Shown piece after piece: positions 26,970 to 36,441 of a stretch of DNA of 64,000 bases (positions are counted from its first letter, which is position 1; each line of letters opens with the position of its first letter). The DNA comes from Arcobacter sp. LC1 (GTDB lineage Bacteria; Campylobacterota; Campylobacteria; Campylobacterales; Arcobacteraceae), in NCBI GenBank assembly GCA_021378565.1, contig JAACJU010000004.1, positions 60,151-124,150 on the forward strand, written 5' to 3'. Both the position numbers and the translations under genes were made by a program. The notes under the pieces are model-generated. The model ran no database searches, was not told where the DNA came from, and saw only the letters and a program-made list of their open reading frames with translations.

Positions 26970-28192
26970 AACTAATACTTGCAAAATGGATTTTAACTTG
27001 TGATGATGAATTCTCCATCATAGAAGATGGAGGGCTTGTATTTTCTGAGCAAATTATCGAAGTAGCTAAGGCTGAGGATTTAAAGCTCAAATACCCAGGG
27101 GCTGAGCTTGTACAAACAAAGCCAGATTCCGTGCTTTTACCAGGGCTTATAAATTCTCATATTCATCTTGAGTTTTTAGAAAATAATTCAAAACTTAGAT
27201 ATGGAGATTTTCTAAGATGGCTTGATTCAGTAATGACACATAGAGAAGAATTGATGGAAAAGCTAAATGATGAAAATCTTAGTAAAAGTTTGGATTTTAT
27301 TGCAAAAACAGGAACAACTAGCTTAGGCGCTATTAGCTCTTACGGATTTGATTTAAAAGCTTGCGTTGCTAGCGCTTTAAATATCGTGTATTTTAACGAA
27401 GCCCTTGGTTCAAAGCCTGAGATGGTTGACACACTTTTTGCTGATTTAAAGGCTAGGTTTGAAAACTCCAGAGCTTTTGCATCTTCAAGATTTTTTCCAG
27501 CTCTTGCTATTCATTCTCCTTATTCGATACATCCAATTTTGACAAAAGAAGTTTTGAAAATCGCTAGAGAAGAAAATTGCGCAGTAAGTGCACATTTTTG
27601 TGAAAGTGAAGCTGAGCTTGAATGGCTTGAAAAAAGTAAGGGAGGTTTTGTAAGCTTTTTCAAAAAATTTCTAAACCAAAGCAAAGCACTTATAAAACCA
27701 AAAGAATTTTTAGAGCAATTCAAAGGGCTTTCTAAGCTTTCATTCACTCATTGCGTTCAAGCAGGTAAAGAAGAACTTGAATACATAAAAGAGCTAAATG
27801 CTAGTATCAATCATTGCCCAAGGTCAAATAGACTGCTACTAAGCAATAAGCTTAATCTAGCTAAGCTAGAAGGCATAGATACAAGTCTAGGAACTGATGG
27901 GCTAAGCTCAAATTTTAGTCTTTCTTTATTTGATGAATTAAGATATTCTTTATTTGTTCATGATGAACAAGATATAAATACTTTGGCCAAAGATTTACTT
28001 CACTTTAGTACAAAAAATGGAGCAAAAGCTTTAGGGCTTGATAATAAAGGTGAGTTAAAAGCAGGAAAAGATGCTGATTTTATACTTTGCTCTTTAAATG
28101 GAATTAGTAAAAAAGAAGACTTAGCCTTGCAAATTATTTTACACACAAAGTTTGTAAAAAGTTCTTATATTTTAGGAGAAAAAATTGTTTAG
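26966..28192 (+). CDS. mqnF: Aminofutalosine deaminase (amidohydrolase family), menaquinone synthesis
   Basis: A 408-residue amidohydrolase of the chlorohydrolase/S-adenosylhomocysteine deaminase group. The metal ligands are in INSHIHLEF (HxH, about residue 65), [10 protein letters not shown] (His), FTHC (His) and [10 protein letters not shown] (Asp). The Helicobacter homologue HP0267 is a 6-amino-6-deoxyfutalosine deaminase of the futalosine menaquinone pathway, and the gene order here matches that lineage. Exact substrate is therefore inferred from lineage and context. It overlaps sppA by 8 bases. Confidence 0.8.
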   Translation: MKLILAKWILTCDDEFSIIEDGGLVFSEQIIEVAKAEDLKLKYPGAELVQTKPDSVLLPGLINSHIHLEFLENNSKLRYGDFLRWLDSVMTHREELMEKLNDENLSKSLDFIAKTGTTSLGAISSYGFDLKACVASALNIVYFNEALGSKPEMVDTLFADLKARFENSRAFASSRFFPALAIHSPYSIHPILTKEVLKIAREENCAVSAHFCESEAELEWLEKSKGGFVSFFKKFLNQSKALIKPKEFLEQFKGLSKLSFTHCVQAGKEELEYIKELNASINHCPRSNRLLLSNKLNLAKLEGIDTSLGTDGLSSNFSLSLFDELRYSLFVHDEQDINTLAKDLLHFSTKNGAKALGLDNKGELKAGKDADFILCSLNGISKKEDLALQIILHTKFVKSSYILGEKIV

Positions 28193-29090
28193 ATTGTTTA
28201 GATTTTTCGGATTATTCAAATTGCTTAAAGTAATTTTCTTATTTTTAGGAAAAGTTATTGCTTACATACAAAAATATTTTAAAACTTTTGTGCTTTTGCT
28301 TATTCTCTTAGTGATATTTTATCCCAAAGCAGAAAACTCAAATTCTAGGGCTAATATTGCAAGATTAAATCTTTATGGAGTAATTACAAATTCAAATTTG
28401 TTATTAAGCCAAATTGACAAGCTAAAAAAAGAAAAAAATATTAAAGGTGTTTTATTGGTTGTAAATTCCCCAGGAGGTGCAGTTGCACCTTCAGTTGAAA
28501 TAGCCTTAGCTATTAAAGAATTAAATAAAATTAAACCTGTCGTTGCTTACGCAAGTGGGACAATGGCAAGTGGGAGCTATTATTCTTCTATTTATTCTAA
28601 AGAAATTATAGCAAATCCAGGTGCTTTACTAGGCTCAATTGGTGTTATTTTTGAAGGAACTGATATATCTGGGCTTTTAGCAAAACTTGGAATAAAAAGT
28701 CAAGTGTTAAAAAGGGGAACTTATAAAGAAGCAGGCACTTTTAGAAGAGCTTGGAACGTCCAAGAAAAACAAGAATTAAATAAAATTTTAGATAATACTT
28801 ACAAAATGTTTACAGAAGATGTGGCAAAGGCAAGAGGCTTAAATATTAAAAATGCCAAAAACTTCGCAAATGCACATATCTTTACAGCAAAAGGAGCTTT
28901 AAAAGTTGGACTTATTGACAAAGTTGGCAATATGACTTTGGCAAAAAATGAACTTCTTAGATTTGCAAAAATAAAATATCCAAAATGGCAAAAAGAAAGT
29001 AAAACTAATACTTTTTTTGATAAATTAAGTCAAAAAATTTCAAGCAAAGTTTCTTTAGCTTTTGCTTCATCTTTAACATCTATTTTTTAA
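28185..29090 (+). CDS. sppA: Signal peptide peptidase SppA, short form
   Basis: A 301-residue membrane-bound serine protease of the S49 family. An N-terminal hydrophobic segment (about residues 30-45) anchors it. The oxyanion region is VNSPGGAVAPS, the nucleophile serine lies in ASGTMASGSYYSS (about 128), and the general-base lysine in LKRGTYKEAGTFR (about 181). The start is a TTG at 28185 with GGAGA 6 bases upstream. A strong hairpin follows the stop codon, ending the aroQ-mqnF-sppA operon. Confidence 0.92.
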   Translation: MFRLFRFFGLFKLLKVIFLFLGKVIAYIQKYFKTFVLLLILLVIFYPKAENSNSRANIARLNLYGVITNSNLLLSQIDKLKKEKNIKGVLLVVNSPGGAVAPSVEIALAIKELNKIKPVVAYASGTMASGSYYSSIYSKEIIANPGALLGSIGVIFEGTDISGLLAKLGIKSQVLKRGTYKEAGTFRRAWNVQEKQELNKILDNTYKMFTEDVAKARGLNIKNAKNFANAHIFTAKGALKVGLIDKVGNMTLAKNELLRFAKIKYPKWQKESKTNTFFDKLSQKISSKVSLAFASSLTSIF

Positions 29091-29112
29091 GGCATTTACG
29101 CCTTAAAAATTT
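29084..29112 (+). terminator. Terminator after sppA
   Basis: TTTTTAAGGC (29084-29093) and GCCTTAAAAA (29100-29109) are perfect reverse complements with a 6-base loop, followed by TTTATATT. The stem overlaps the sppA stop codon. Confidence 0.75.
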
Positions 29113-29197
29113 ATATTGACTTAACAAAAAAATACAAAAATAAATCAAACAATATCAAAAAGAGGATTTTTTATTTAATATACCAAGAAGGATAACT

Positions 29198-30400
29198 ATG
29201 AAAATAAAGCTACTAGATAAAAATGAAAATAGTGCTATTATTCTAGCTGGAATTTTAAGCCTTATTGTGGGCGTTGGTATTTCTAGATTTGTTTTTACTT
29301 CACTTTTGCCTTTTATGTTAAAAGATTATTTATCAGTTACACTAACAGGACTTTTAGCATCAAGTAATTATTTTGCATATTTTGCTGGTAGTATTCTTGC
29401 TATTTTTATCCAAGATATACATCTAAAAATTAAATTTTTTCGCTTTGGACTATTTTTATGCCTAGTCGCTACTTTTGTTTTAGGACTTAGCCATAATGAA
29501 TTTTTTTGGTTTGGCTCAAGAGTTTTAGCTGGCTTTGGCTCTGCTATGGCTTTAGTGGTTGGCTCATCTTTGGTAATGACTAAGCTAAATATGAAAAATA
29601 AAACAAAGGCTATGGGCATTCATTTTAGTGGCATAGGTTTTTCTATTTTTTTACCTGATATTTTAGTCAAAATTACAAATAAACTAGGGTTTACTTGGGA
29701 GCAAACTTGGATAATCTTAGCTTTTTTTGGTGTGATTCTTAGTATTTATTGCATTTATATTTTATCTTTTGAAAAAAAGAAAGAAGAAGAATTAAATAAT
29801 CAAACATCAAAATTTAGCTTTGATAAATCTATTTTTTCTTTTTTTGTATTTGTTTTAATCTTTGCTTATTTCACAGAAGGAATCGCCATGGTGGTTCAAG
29901 CTACATTCTTGCCAGATATTATAAATAACATAAAAGGACTTGTTGGGTTTGGAGCTTTGACTTGGAATTTAGCAGGTTTTGCAGGGATTTTTACTTGCAT
30001 AATATGGCTAAGACTTGCGCATAAATTTGGTAGCATAAATATCATAATACTTGCAATGCTTTTTCAAACTGTGGGAATTTTAATTCCAACACTTAGCTCA
30101 AATTTATACCTAAATGTACTGGGCGGACTTTTATATGGTGGTACTTTTGTGGGTCTCGTTGGCTTATTTTTAAATCTAGGAGGACAAATTGCTCGTAAAA
30201 ATCCTTTAGTTTTAATGGGCGCTTTAACTTCAGCTTATGGCATAGGACAAGTTAGCGCACCTTTATATTCTGTCATTTTAATAAAGCATTTTCACTCTTA
30301 CGATGAAGCTTTGATATTAACAACCTTTATTTTAGGTATTGGAATTTTAAGTTTACTTTTTGCAAAAATCAAATTTGGAAAAAAGTATAAAAGTTTTTAA
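29198..30400 (+). CDS. MFS permease, YbfB/YjiJ type
   Basis: A 400-residue protein with about twelve hydrophobic helices. The N-terminal stretch LIVGVGISRFVFTSLLPFML and the region GFGSAMALVVGSSLVMTK are typical of the YbfB/YjiJ branch of the major facilitator superfamily, whose substrates are unknown. A charged loop (about 190-205, KKKEEELNN) separates the two six-helix halves. AGGAT precedes the ATG. It is a single gene; transport direction and substrate cannot be told. Confidence 0.75.
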   Translation: MKIKLLDKNENSAIILAGILSLIVGVGISRFVFTSLLPFMLKDYLSVTLTGLLASSNYFAYFAGSILAIFIQDIHLKIKFFRFGLFLCLVATFVLGLSHNEFFWFGSRVLAGFGSAMALVVGSSLVMTKLNMKNKTKAMGIHFSGIGFSIFLPDILVKITNKLGFTWEQTWIILAFFGVILSIYCIYILSFEKKKEEELNNQTSKFSFDKSIFSFFVFVLIFAYFTEGIAMVVQATFLPDIINNIKGLVGFGALTWNLAGFAGIFTCIIWLRLAHKFGSINIIILAMLFQTVGILIPTLSSNLYLNVLGGLLYGGTFVGLVGLFLNLGGQIARKNPLVLMGALTSAYGIGQVSAPLYSVILIKHFHSYDEALILTTFILGIGILSLLFAKIKFGKKYKSF

Positions 30401-30658
30401 CTTTTGTTTTTATTCCTTAAAAAAATAAGAAATAGATTTGCTAAAATCGTGAAAGAAAATTTTAGGTAAGCAAAGAATAAAAAAATATAATAAGTCTTGA
30501 ATAATAAAAATAATTTTTTTATTTTATTGTTGCAATTCGCAGAAGATAAAATTTAAATCAAATTTTAAAAATCTTTAAGTTTATTAAGATACATTATCAG
30601 GTAGATAAGATAATTTAAAATATATCTACAATTAAAAACTAAAAGGAATAAGTATATT

Positions 30659-32143
30659 ATGTCAAGTGATAAAACAAATCCATTAAATCAAATACTATAC
30701 GGGCCTCCAGGTACAGGAAAAACATATAGTACTATCAATAAAGCCTTAGAAATTATTTTTGAGGGAGCAGATTCGGAGGATGAGCAAAGGAATAAATACG
30801 ATTTTAGTGGCAAAGTAGAAAAATATTTTTCATATAAAGATGCTGTATTACCAAGTAATAATACCAGAAGAAAAGATTTAAATACTATATTCAAACATTA
30901 TACAACTCTTAAACAAATTGAGTTTATAACTTTTCATCAAAGCTATGGTTATGAAGAATTTATAGAGGGTATTAAAGCAGATACAAGTGAAAATGGTGAA
31001 ATTACATATGAAAAAGAAGATGGTATATTCAAAAATATATCAGACATGGCAAAACTAAACTATAATAATAGCAAGAAAGATTCAAAGCAATTTTCAAAAG
31101 AAAAGGATTTGAAAAAAAGAATTGATGAATTTTTAGATGCTTGCTTAGAAGAAAAAGAAGAATTTGAGAAGGCAAGAGGCGGTAAATTTACTATTGAAAA
31201 CTTTGTTAAAAAGAATATAATTATAGATAGCGAAGATAGTCAAAGGCAAATTAAATTAGATATTGAAACATTATATAAACTATTAGAAAAAAATATTGAC
31301 TTTAAAAATGTAACAGAACTAAGAGAAGAGGTTTATGGTGATGGAAAACCTAGACAAAATCCTTCTTATTATTTCCCAATAATTAAAAAATTTAGAGAAA
31401 TCAAGAGTGAAGAGCCAAAAAAAATAGAAGTTGAAAAACTAAAAAACTATGTTTTAATAATAGATGAAATAAATCGCGGAAATATCTCTAAAATATTTGG
31501 AGAATTAATTACTCTTATTGAAGATAATAAAAGATTCGGAAATGATGAAGCCGTAGAAATTACACTTCCTTATAGCAAAGATAAATTTTCAGTACCTAAA
31601 AATCTTTATATTATAGGAACTATGAATACAGCCGATAGAAGTATCGCTTTGATGGATACAGCACTTAGAAGAAGATTTGAATTTGTTGAGATGATGCCTG
31701 ATTTAAAGGCAGTAAATGATATTAAAGTTGGCAATATTAAAATAGATGAACTTCTAAAAACTATCAATGAAAGAATCGAATATCTTTATGATAGAGATCA
31801 TACTATTGGACACGCTTATTTTATGAGCTTAAAGAATATAAATACAGAAAAAGAGAAATTTGAAGAATTGGATAATATATTTAGAAAAAAAATAATTCCT
31901 CTTCTTCAAGAATACTTTTATGATGATTGGGGAAAAATTCAAATTGTTTTAGGGGATCATAATAAGCAAATCAATGAAGATACAGATAAAGAATACGATA
32001 AATTTATACAGAGTGCCAAGGTGGTTGAAAAAGATATATTAGGTTTTGACTATGAGGATATTGAAGATAGAACTAAACAATATAGAGTCAATCCAGAATC
32101 ATTTACTAAAGAGACTTATTTGAGATTATGCAAAAAACTATAA
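30659..32143 (+). CDS. mcrB: McrB-family AAA+ GTPase of a modification-dependent restriction system
   Basis: A 494-residue motor subunit. Walker A GPPGTGKT is at residues 15-22, so there is no N-terminal DNA-reading domain, unlike E. coli McrB. FITFHQSYGYEEFIEGIK (about 90-107) is the McrB hallmark. Walker B LIIDEINRGN has D269-E270, and the GTP-specificity signature MNTADRS is at 322-328. About 250 residues separate Walker A from Walker B, against roughly 95 in E. coli McrB as I recall it: an insertion of about 115-150 residues (about 130-255) lies just before Walker B. The inserted part may take over target recognition. The gene overlaps mcrC by 16 bases. The 258-base gap before it holds AT-rich DNA and AAGGAA but no other recognisable gene. 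Confidence 0.9.
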   Translation: MSSDKTNPLNQILYGPPGTGKTYSTINKALEIIFEGADSEDEQRNKYDFSGKVEKYFSYKDAVLPSNNTRRKDLNTIFKHYTTLKQIEFITFHQSYGYEEFIEGIKADTSENGEITYEKEDGIFKNISDMAKLNYNNSKKDSKQFSKEKDLKKRIDEFLDACLEEKEEFEKARGGKFTIENFVKKNIIIDSEDSQRQIKLDIETLYKLLEKNIDFKNVTELREEVYGDGKPRQNPSYYFPIIKKFREIKSEEPKKIEVEKLKNYVLIIDEINRGNISKIFGELITLIEDNKRFGNDEAVEITLPYSKDKFSVPKNLYIIGTMNTADRSIALMDTALRRRFEFVEMMPDLKAVNDIKVGNIKIDELLKTINERIEYLYDRDHTIGHAYFMSLKNINTEKEKFEELDNIFRKKIIPLLQEYFYDDWGKIQIVLGDHNKQINEDTDKEYDKFIQSAKVVEKDILGFDYEDIEDRTKQYRVNPESFTKETYLRLCKKL

Positions 32144-33399
32144 CCATAAAAGAATTTGAATTTCTTCATTATATAAAAGACAGCGATAATGAGAATACCT
32201 ATATCAGCAAAGAAACTTTTGAATTATTGGAAAATTTTGTGTTAGATAACGAAGAAGTAGCTCAATACTTAAAAATAACTACAAAAAAATATTTTGGAAA
32301 AGTATTACAAGCTCAAAATTATGTGGGTGCTATACAAACTAAAGATGGTACCACCATAGAGATTTTACCAAAAGTTCAAAACCCTGAAAAAGATATATCA
32401 AAAGAAATTTTAATAAAAATGCTAAAAACACTTAGAAAATCTCCGTTTAGAAACTTTAATATGGCAAACCTGAAATCTTCAAAAATGCCACTATTGGAAA
32501 TTTTCATTACTATGTTTTTAGAAGAATTGACAAAACTTATACAAAAAGGCTTAAAATCTGACTATATTACAAAAGAAGAAAATGCAAAATTCTTAAAAGG
32601 AAAACTTAAAATAAATGAACAAATAAAAAAGAATTATATTCATAAAGAGCGTTTCTTTATAGAGTTTCAAGAATTTTTGAGCAATAGAGTTGAAAATAAA
32701 CTTATAAAAAGTACTTTGAGCTATTTATATAAAAAGGCAAAATCAAATAAAAATCAACAAAGAATAAGAGAATTCCTTTTTGTATTTGATGAAATAGAAA
32801 TATCGACTAATATAAAAAATGATTTTTCTAAAGTGATATTAAATAGACAAATGAAAGATTATGAGCAAGTTCTTTTATGGTCTAAAACTTTCTTGCTCGA
32901 GAATTCATACTCACCGTACAAGGGAAATGATATTGCATTTGCACTTCTTTTTGATATGAACTTACTTTTTGAAAGTTATGTGTATGACTATTTAAGACGA
33001 AATGGAAAATTTGAAAATATTACTGCGCAAGACACCACTCATCATTTGGCTTATTTAGATGACAGAAATGCAAAATTTTTACTAAAGCCAGATATCGTAA
33101 TAAATAATGGCAAAATAATACTAGATACAAAATGGAAGATTTTAAGTGAAGATAAGGCTCATCAAGGTGTTTCTCAAACAGATATGTATCAGTTATATGC
33201 TTATGGAACAAAATATAAAGATTGCACGAATTTATATCTTATTTACCCTAAAGATGAAGGCAATTTAGAAGATCATTCTTATCAATTTTTCAGGCAAGAT
33301 GAAAGCACAAAATTGCAACTTGATGTTTTATTTTTTGATTTAGAAAATCTTGAAAACAATGAAGAGTTTATAAAAAGGATAAAAGAGTCTATTAAATAA
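32128..33399 (+). CDS. mcrC: McrC-family restriction endonuclease subunit
   Basis: A 423-residue nuclease partner of McrB. The PD-(D/E)xK site is visible as KPDIVINNGKIILDTKWK, giving D322, D333 and K335. The N-terminal beta-rich part that contacts the McrB hexamer includes VGAIQTKDGTTIEILPKV (about 70-87). It starts inside mcrB, so the two are made together. A bidirectional hairpin follows. This is a two-gene cassette between housekeeping genes, as expected for a defence insertion, though base composition looks like the surroundings. Confidence 0.9.
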   Translation: MQKTITIKEFEFLHYIKDSDNENTYISKETFELLENFVLDNEEVAQYLKITTKKYFGKVLQAQNYVGAIQTKDGTTIEILPKVQNPEKDISKEILIKMLKTLRKSPFRNFNMANLKSSKMPLLEIFITMFLEELTKLIQKGLKSDYITKEENAKFLKGKLKINEQIKKNYIHKERFFIEFQEFLSNRVENKLIKSTLSYLYKKAKSNKNQQRIREFLFVFDEIEISTNIKNDFSKVILNRQMKDYEQVLLWSKTFLLENSYSPYKGNDIAFALLFDMNLLFESYVYDYLRRNGKFENITAQDTTHHLAYLDDRNAKFLLKPDIVINNGKIILDTKWKILSEDKAHQGVSQTDMYQLYAYGTKYKDCTNLYLIYPKDEGNLEDHSYQFFRQDESTKLQLDVLFFDLENLENNEEFIKRIKESIK

Positions 33400-33425
33400 G
33401 CTTCCTTCTTTGAGAGCTTATTTAA
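33392..33425. terminator. Bidirectional terminator between mcrC and pta
   Basis: TTAAATAAGCT (33392-33402) and AGCTTATTTAA (33415-33425) are perfect 11-bp reverse complements with a 12-base loop. The stem includes the mcrC stop codon and faces the convergent pta gene. Confidence 0.75.
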
Positions 33426-33446
33426 CTTGTGTAATTTTTCAGTTTC

Positions 33447-34442
33447 TTAATTTGCTTGGGTTGCTGTAATTGCAATTAAGTTTGCAATATCTTCAACACT
33501 ACAACCTCTGGATAAATCATTTACAGGTTTATTTAATCCTTGGATAATAGGTCCATGTGCTGCGGCTTTTGCAAATCTTTGAACTAATTTGTAGCTTATA
33601 TTTGCTGATTGTAAATCAGGAAATACCAAAACATTTGCTTTTCCAGCTACTTTTGAATTTGGAGCTTTTTTTGCACCAATTGCTTGAACAATAGCAGCGT
33701 CTGCTTGCATCTCACCATCAAACTCAAAATCTACATTTTTGCTTTTTAGTATTTCAACTGCATCTTTAACTTTATCAACAAGTTCGTGCTTAGCACTTCC
33801 CATAGTTGAAAAAGAAAGCATTGCAACTTTTGGGTCAATCGAAGCTACATTTTTAGCTGTTTTTGCAGTAGCTATGGCAATATCGGCTAATTGCTCTTTT
33901 GTCGGCAAGGGTAAAACAGCACAATCAGCAAAAAGTAAAAGTCCATTTTCTCCATAATCTGTAGCAGAAGTTTCCATGATAAACGAAGATGAAACAGTTT
34001 TTGTGCCAGGCGCTGTTTTTATAATCTGTATTGCAGCTCTTAAAACTTCTGAAGTGGGGGAGTTTGAACCAGCTACCATACCATCAGCTTCTCCAAATTC
34101 TACCATCATACAAGCAAAAAATCTAGGCTCGTTTAGCATCAATTCCTTAGCTTTTTCTAAAGTCATGCCTTTTTCTTTTCTATCTTCGTATAATTTATTT
34201 GCAAAAGCATCTATATTTTTATATGTTTTTGGATTTATTATTTTGACGCCGTCAATATTTGCATTGTGTTTTTTTGCATCTGCTTTGATGATTTGATCAT
34301 CTCCAACTAATATAAGATTCGCAGTTTTTTCTTCTAAAACTACTCCGCAAGCTTCTAAAACTCGCTCATCTTCACTCTCAGGTAAAATAATTGTTTTTAA
34401 ATTTACTTTTGCTTTTGCTTTGATTTTTGTTATTAAATTCAC
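33447..34442 (-). CDS. pta: Phosphate acetyltransferase
   Basis: A short-form Pta of 331 residues, interconverting acetyl-CoA and acetyl phosphate. The PTA_PTB domain is shown by TIILPESEDERVLEA near the N-terminus and by ANVLVFPDLQSANISYKLVQR (split over about 265-286) and GPIIQGLNKPVNDLSRG near the end. I choose the GTG at 34442, preceded by AAAGGA at 7 bases, over the ATG 33 bases further upstream that has no such site. It lies 70 bases downstream of ackA on the same strand, forming the acetate switch operon ackA-pta. Confidence 0.93.
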   Translation of the reverse strand: MNLITKIKAKAKVNLKTIILPESEDERVLEACGVVLEEKTANLILVGDDQIIKADAKKHNANIDGVKIINPKTYKNIDAFANKLYEDRKEKGMTLEKAKELMLNEPRFFACMMVEFGEADGMVAGSNSPTSEVLRAAIQIIKTAPGTKTVSSSFIMETSATDYGENGLLLFADCAVLPLPTKEQLADIAIATAKTAKNVASIDPKVAMLSFSTMGSAKHELVDKVKDAVEILKSKNVDFEFDGEMQADAAIVQAIGAKKAPNSKVAGKANVLVFPDLQSANISYKLVQRFAKAAAHGPIIQGLNKPVNDLSRGCSVEDIANLIAITATQAN

Positions 34443-34512
34443 TATAAGTCCTTTGAAAAATATTTGATTTAACAAGCTTGCAAAAAAAGCAAACTTGTTA
34501 AGGTTTTTGTAG

Positions 34513-35703
34513 TTATTTGATTAAATTATAAGTATCATGAGCGATAACAAACTCTTCATTTGTAGGAATTACGAAAACTTTAGTTTTAGATTTACTACTT
34601 GATATTTCTCTTGCTTCACTTGATCTTTTGTCATTTTTATTTTTGCAAAATTCAACACCTAAAAACTCAAGTTCTTCGCAAGTTTTTTCTCTAATTATAT
34701 TTGCATTTTCTCCAATACCAGCTGTAAAGCATATAGCGTCAACGCCACCCAGAACTCCAGCGTAAGCGCAAATATATTTTTTCAGTCTTGTACTTACTAA
34801 ATCAATCGCATCTTTTGCTCTTTTATTTCCAGCGTCACTGGCTTCTAGTATTTCTCTTAGGTCTGAGCTTACTCCTGAGACTCCTAAAAGTCCAGATTTT
34901 TTGTTTAGATAATTAATCGCTTCACCTATATCAAAGCCTTTTTTCTGCATTAAGTATTCAATAGCCGCAGGATCAATATCTCCAGATCTTGTACCCATAA
35001 CAAGCCCTTCAAGTGGAGTTAATCCCATAGAAGTATCGATTGATTTACCATTTTTAACAGCGCAAATACTAGAACCATTCCCTAGATGGCAAACTATAAC
35101 TTTTGATTCTTTTTTATTTCCTAGCATTTTAATAGCTTCATTTGAGACGTAATAATGACTTGTCCCATGAAATCCATATTTTCTAAGTTTAAAATCTTCA
35201 TAATCTTCATAAGGTGTTGCATAAAGGAAAGTTTTTGGAGGCATTGTTTGATGAAAAGCTGTATCAAAAACAGCAACATTTGGTTTGCCAGGCATTAATT
35301 CTTGAACAACTTTTATGCCCATTAAATTTGCAGGATTATGTAAAGGTGCTAAAGGAAGTAGTTCTTCGATTTGTTCAATTACTTTATCATTTACAAGAAC
35401 TGATTTGTCAAAATATTCTCCACCATGAACTACTCTATGTCCTATCGCATCTATTTCATTAACACTATCTATGACTTTTGCTTCTCCACTTGTAAGTGAT
35501 TTTAACACGAGGTCAATAGCGTCTTTGTGCGTAGGAAAAGCTTGCTCTATTTTTATTTGTTTGTCTCTTGTTTTGTGGCTTAAAAAACTACCATCAATTC
35601 CGATTCGCTCACAGATTCCAACAGCTAAAATATCTTTTGTTAAGGGGTCGATTAATTGATATTTTAATGACGAACTCCCAGCATTTAGTACGAAAATTTT
35701 CAT
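34513..35703 (-). CDS. ackA: Acetate kinase
   Basis: A 396-residue kinase making ATP and acetate from acetyl phosphate. It begins KIFVLNAGSSSLKYQLID (phosphate 1 motif), and continues with IGHRVVHGGEYFDKS, VFDTAFHQTMP, YGFHGTSHYYVS and GTRSGDIDP, all characteristic of AckA. The final adenosine motif CFTAGIGENANIIRE is present (about 324-338). AGGAG precedes the ATG. The 243-base upstream gap is AT-rich and holds its promoter region; I saw no other feature there. Confidence 0.96.
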   Translation of the reverse strand: MKIFVLNAGSSSLKYQLIDPLTKDILAVGICERIGIDGSFLSHKTRDKQIKIEQAFPTHKDAIDLVLKSLTSGEAKVIDSVNEIDAIGHRVVHGGEYFDKSVLVNDKVIEQIEELLPLAPLHNPANLMGIKVVQELMPGKPNVAVFDTAFHQTMPPKTFLYATPYEDYEDFKLRKYGFHGTSHYYVSNEAIKMLGNKKESKVIVCHLGNGSSICAVKNGKSIDTSMGLTPLEGLVMGTRSGDIDPAAIEYLMQKKGFDIGEAINYLNKKSGLLGVSGVSSDLREILEASDAGNKRAKDAIDLVSTRLKKYICAYAGVLGGVDAICFTAGIGENANIIREKTCEELEFLGVEFCKNKNDKRSSEAREISSSKSKTKVFVIPTNEEFVIAHDTYNLIK

Positions 35704-35946
35704 TTAAACTCCTTGTTCTTAATCATAATAATATAATTATTGTAACGAAAAAATCGAAAAAAAATCGAAATATAATTTTTAAAAGTAAAATATCTTGTTA
35801 AGGTTCGTATAGGTATGCCTCTTTGTAACACTTTAGCAAATATATTGTATATACTATTGATTTTATAAATATTGAATTTTTATTTCAAATCTAAGCATTC
35901 TTTTTAAGATTATACTTAGGATTTGTTTTATTTGAGTTTGATTTAG

Positions 35947-36429
35947 TTAATTTAGTTTTTTTTGACAAAGTAAGATGCCATCATTATCAGCATAAAGATA
36001 GTTACCACTATTAAAAGTTATTCCGCCAAAGCTTAGCTGTATTTTTAATTCAGATTTTGTTTTTTCAAAATTTCTTAAAGGACAAGTTCCAAGAGCATAA
36101 AGCAAAACATCTATATCTTTGGTCATTTCAATATCACGAACAAAGCCATTTATTACAAAACCTGCCCAATTATTTTCTTTTGCTAATGCCATTAATTTAT
36201 CTCCAACAACACCAAAGAAATACTCAGCATTATCAACTACGATAATCTTACCTTCGCCATCACCACTTTTTAGTAAATCGATTAAACCCCAGTTACTTTT
36301 GTCAAGTTTTATAGTAATCACTTCACCTCGGCACTTTTTCTTGCCTCCATAGTTTTTGAAATTTGGTGCAAGTATTTGCAAGTTTTCTTTCATATTATCA
36401 TCACAAATGTCAGCTGTATTAAAACTCAT
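35947..36429 (-). CDS. RraA-like protein (RNase E regulator / 4-hydroxy-4-methyl-2-oxoglutarate aldolase fold)
   Basis: A 160-residue RraA-family protein starting FNTADICDDN, with the family core GEVITIKL, GKIIVVDNAEYFFGVVGDKLMALAKENNWAGFVINGFVRD (read as several pieces between about 60 and 110). The GxxxD-type aldolase residues are partly kept. In enterobacteria RraA inhibits RNase E; Campylobacterota use RNase J/Y-type decay, so that role is doubtful here, and an aldolase or other regulatory role is possible. It is immediately downstream of an ABC exporter gene on the same strand. Confidence 0.75.
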   Translation of the reverse strand: MSFNTADICDDNMKENLQILAPNFKNYGGKKKCRGEVITIKLDKSNWGLIDLLKSGDGEGKIIVVDNAEYFFGVVGDKLMALAKENNWAGFVINGFVRDIEMTKDIDVLLYALGTCPLRNFEKTKSELKIQLSFGGITFNSGNYLYADNDGILLCQKKLN

Positions 36430-36441
36430 TTTTTATTCCTT

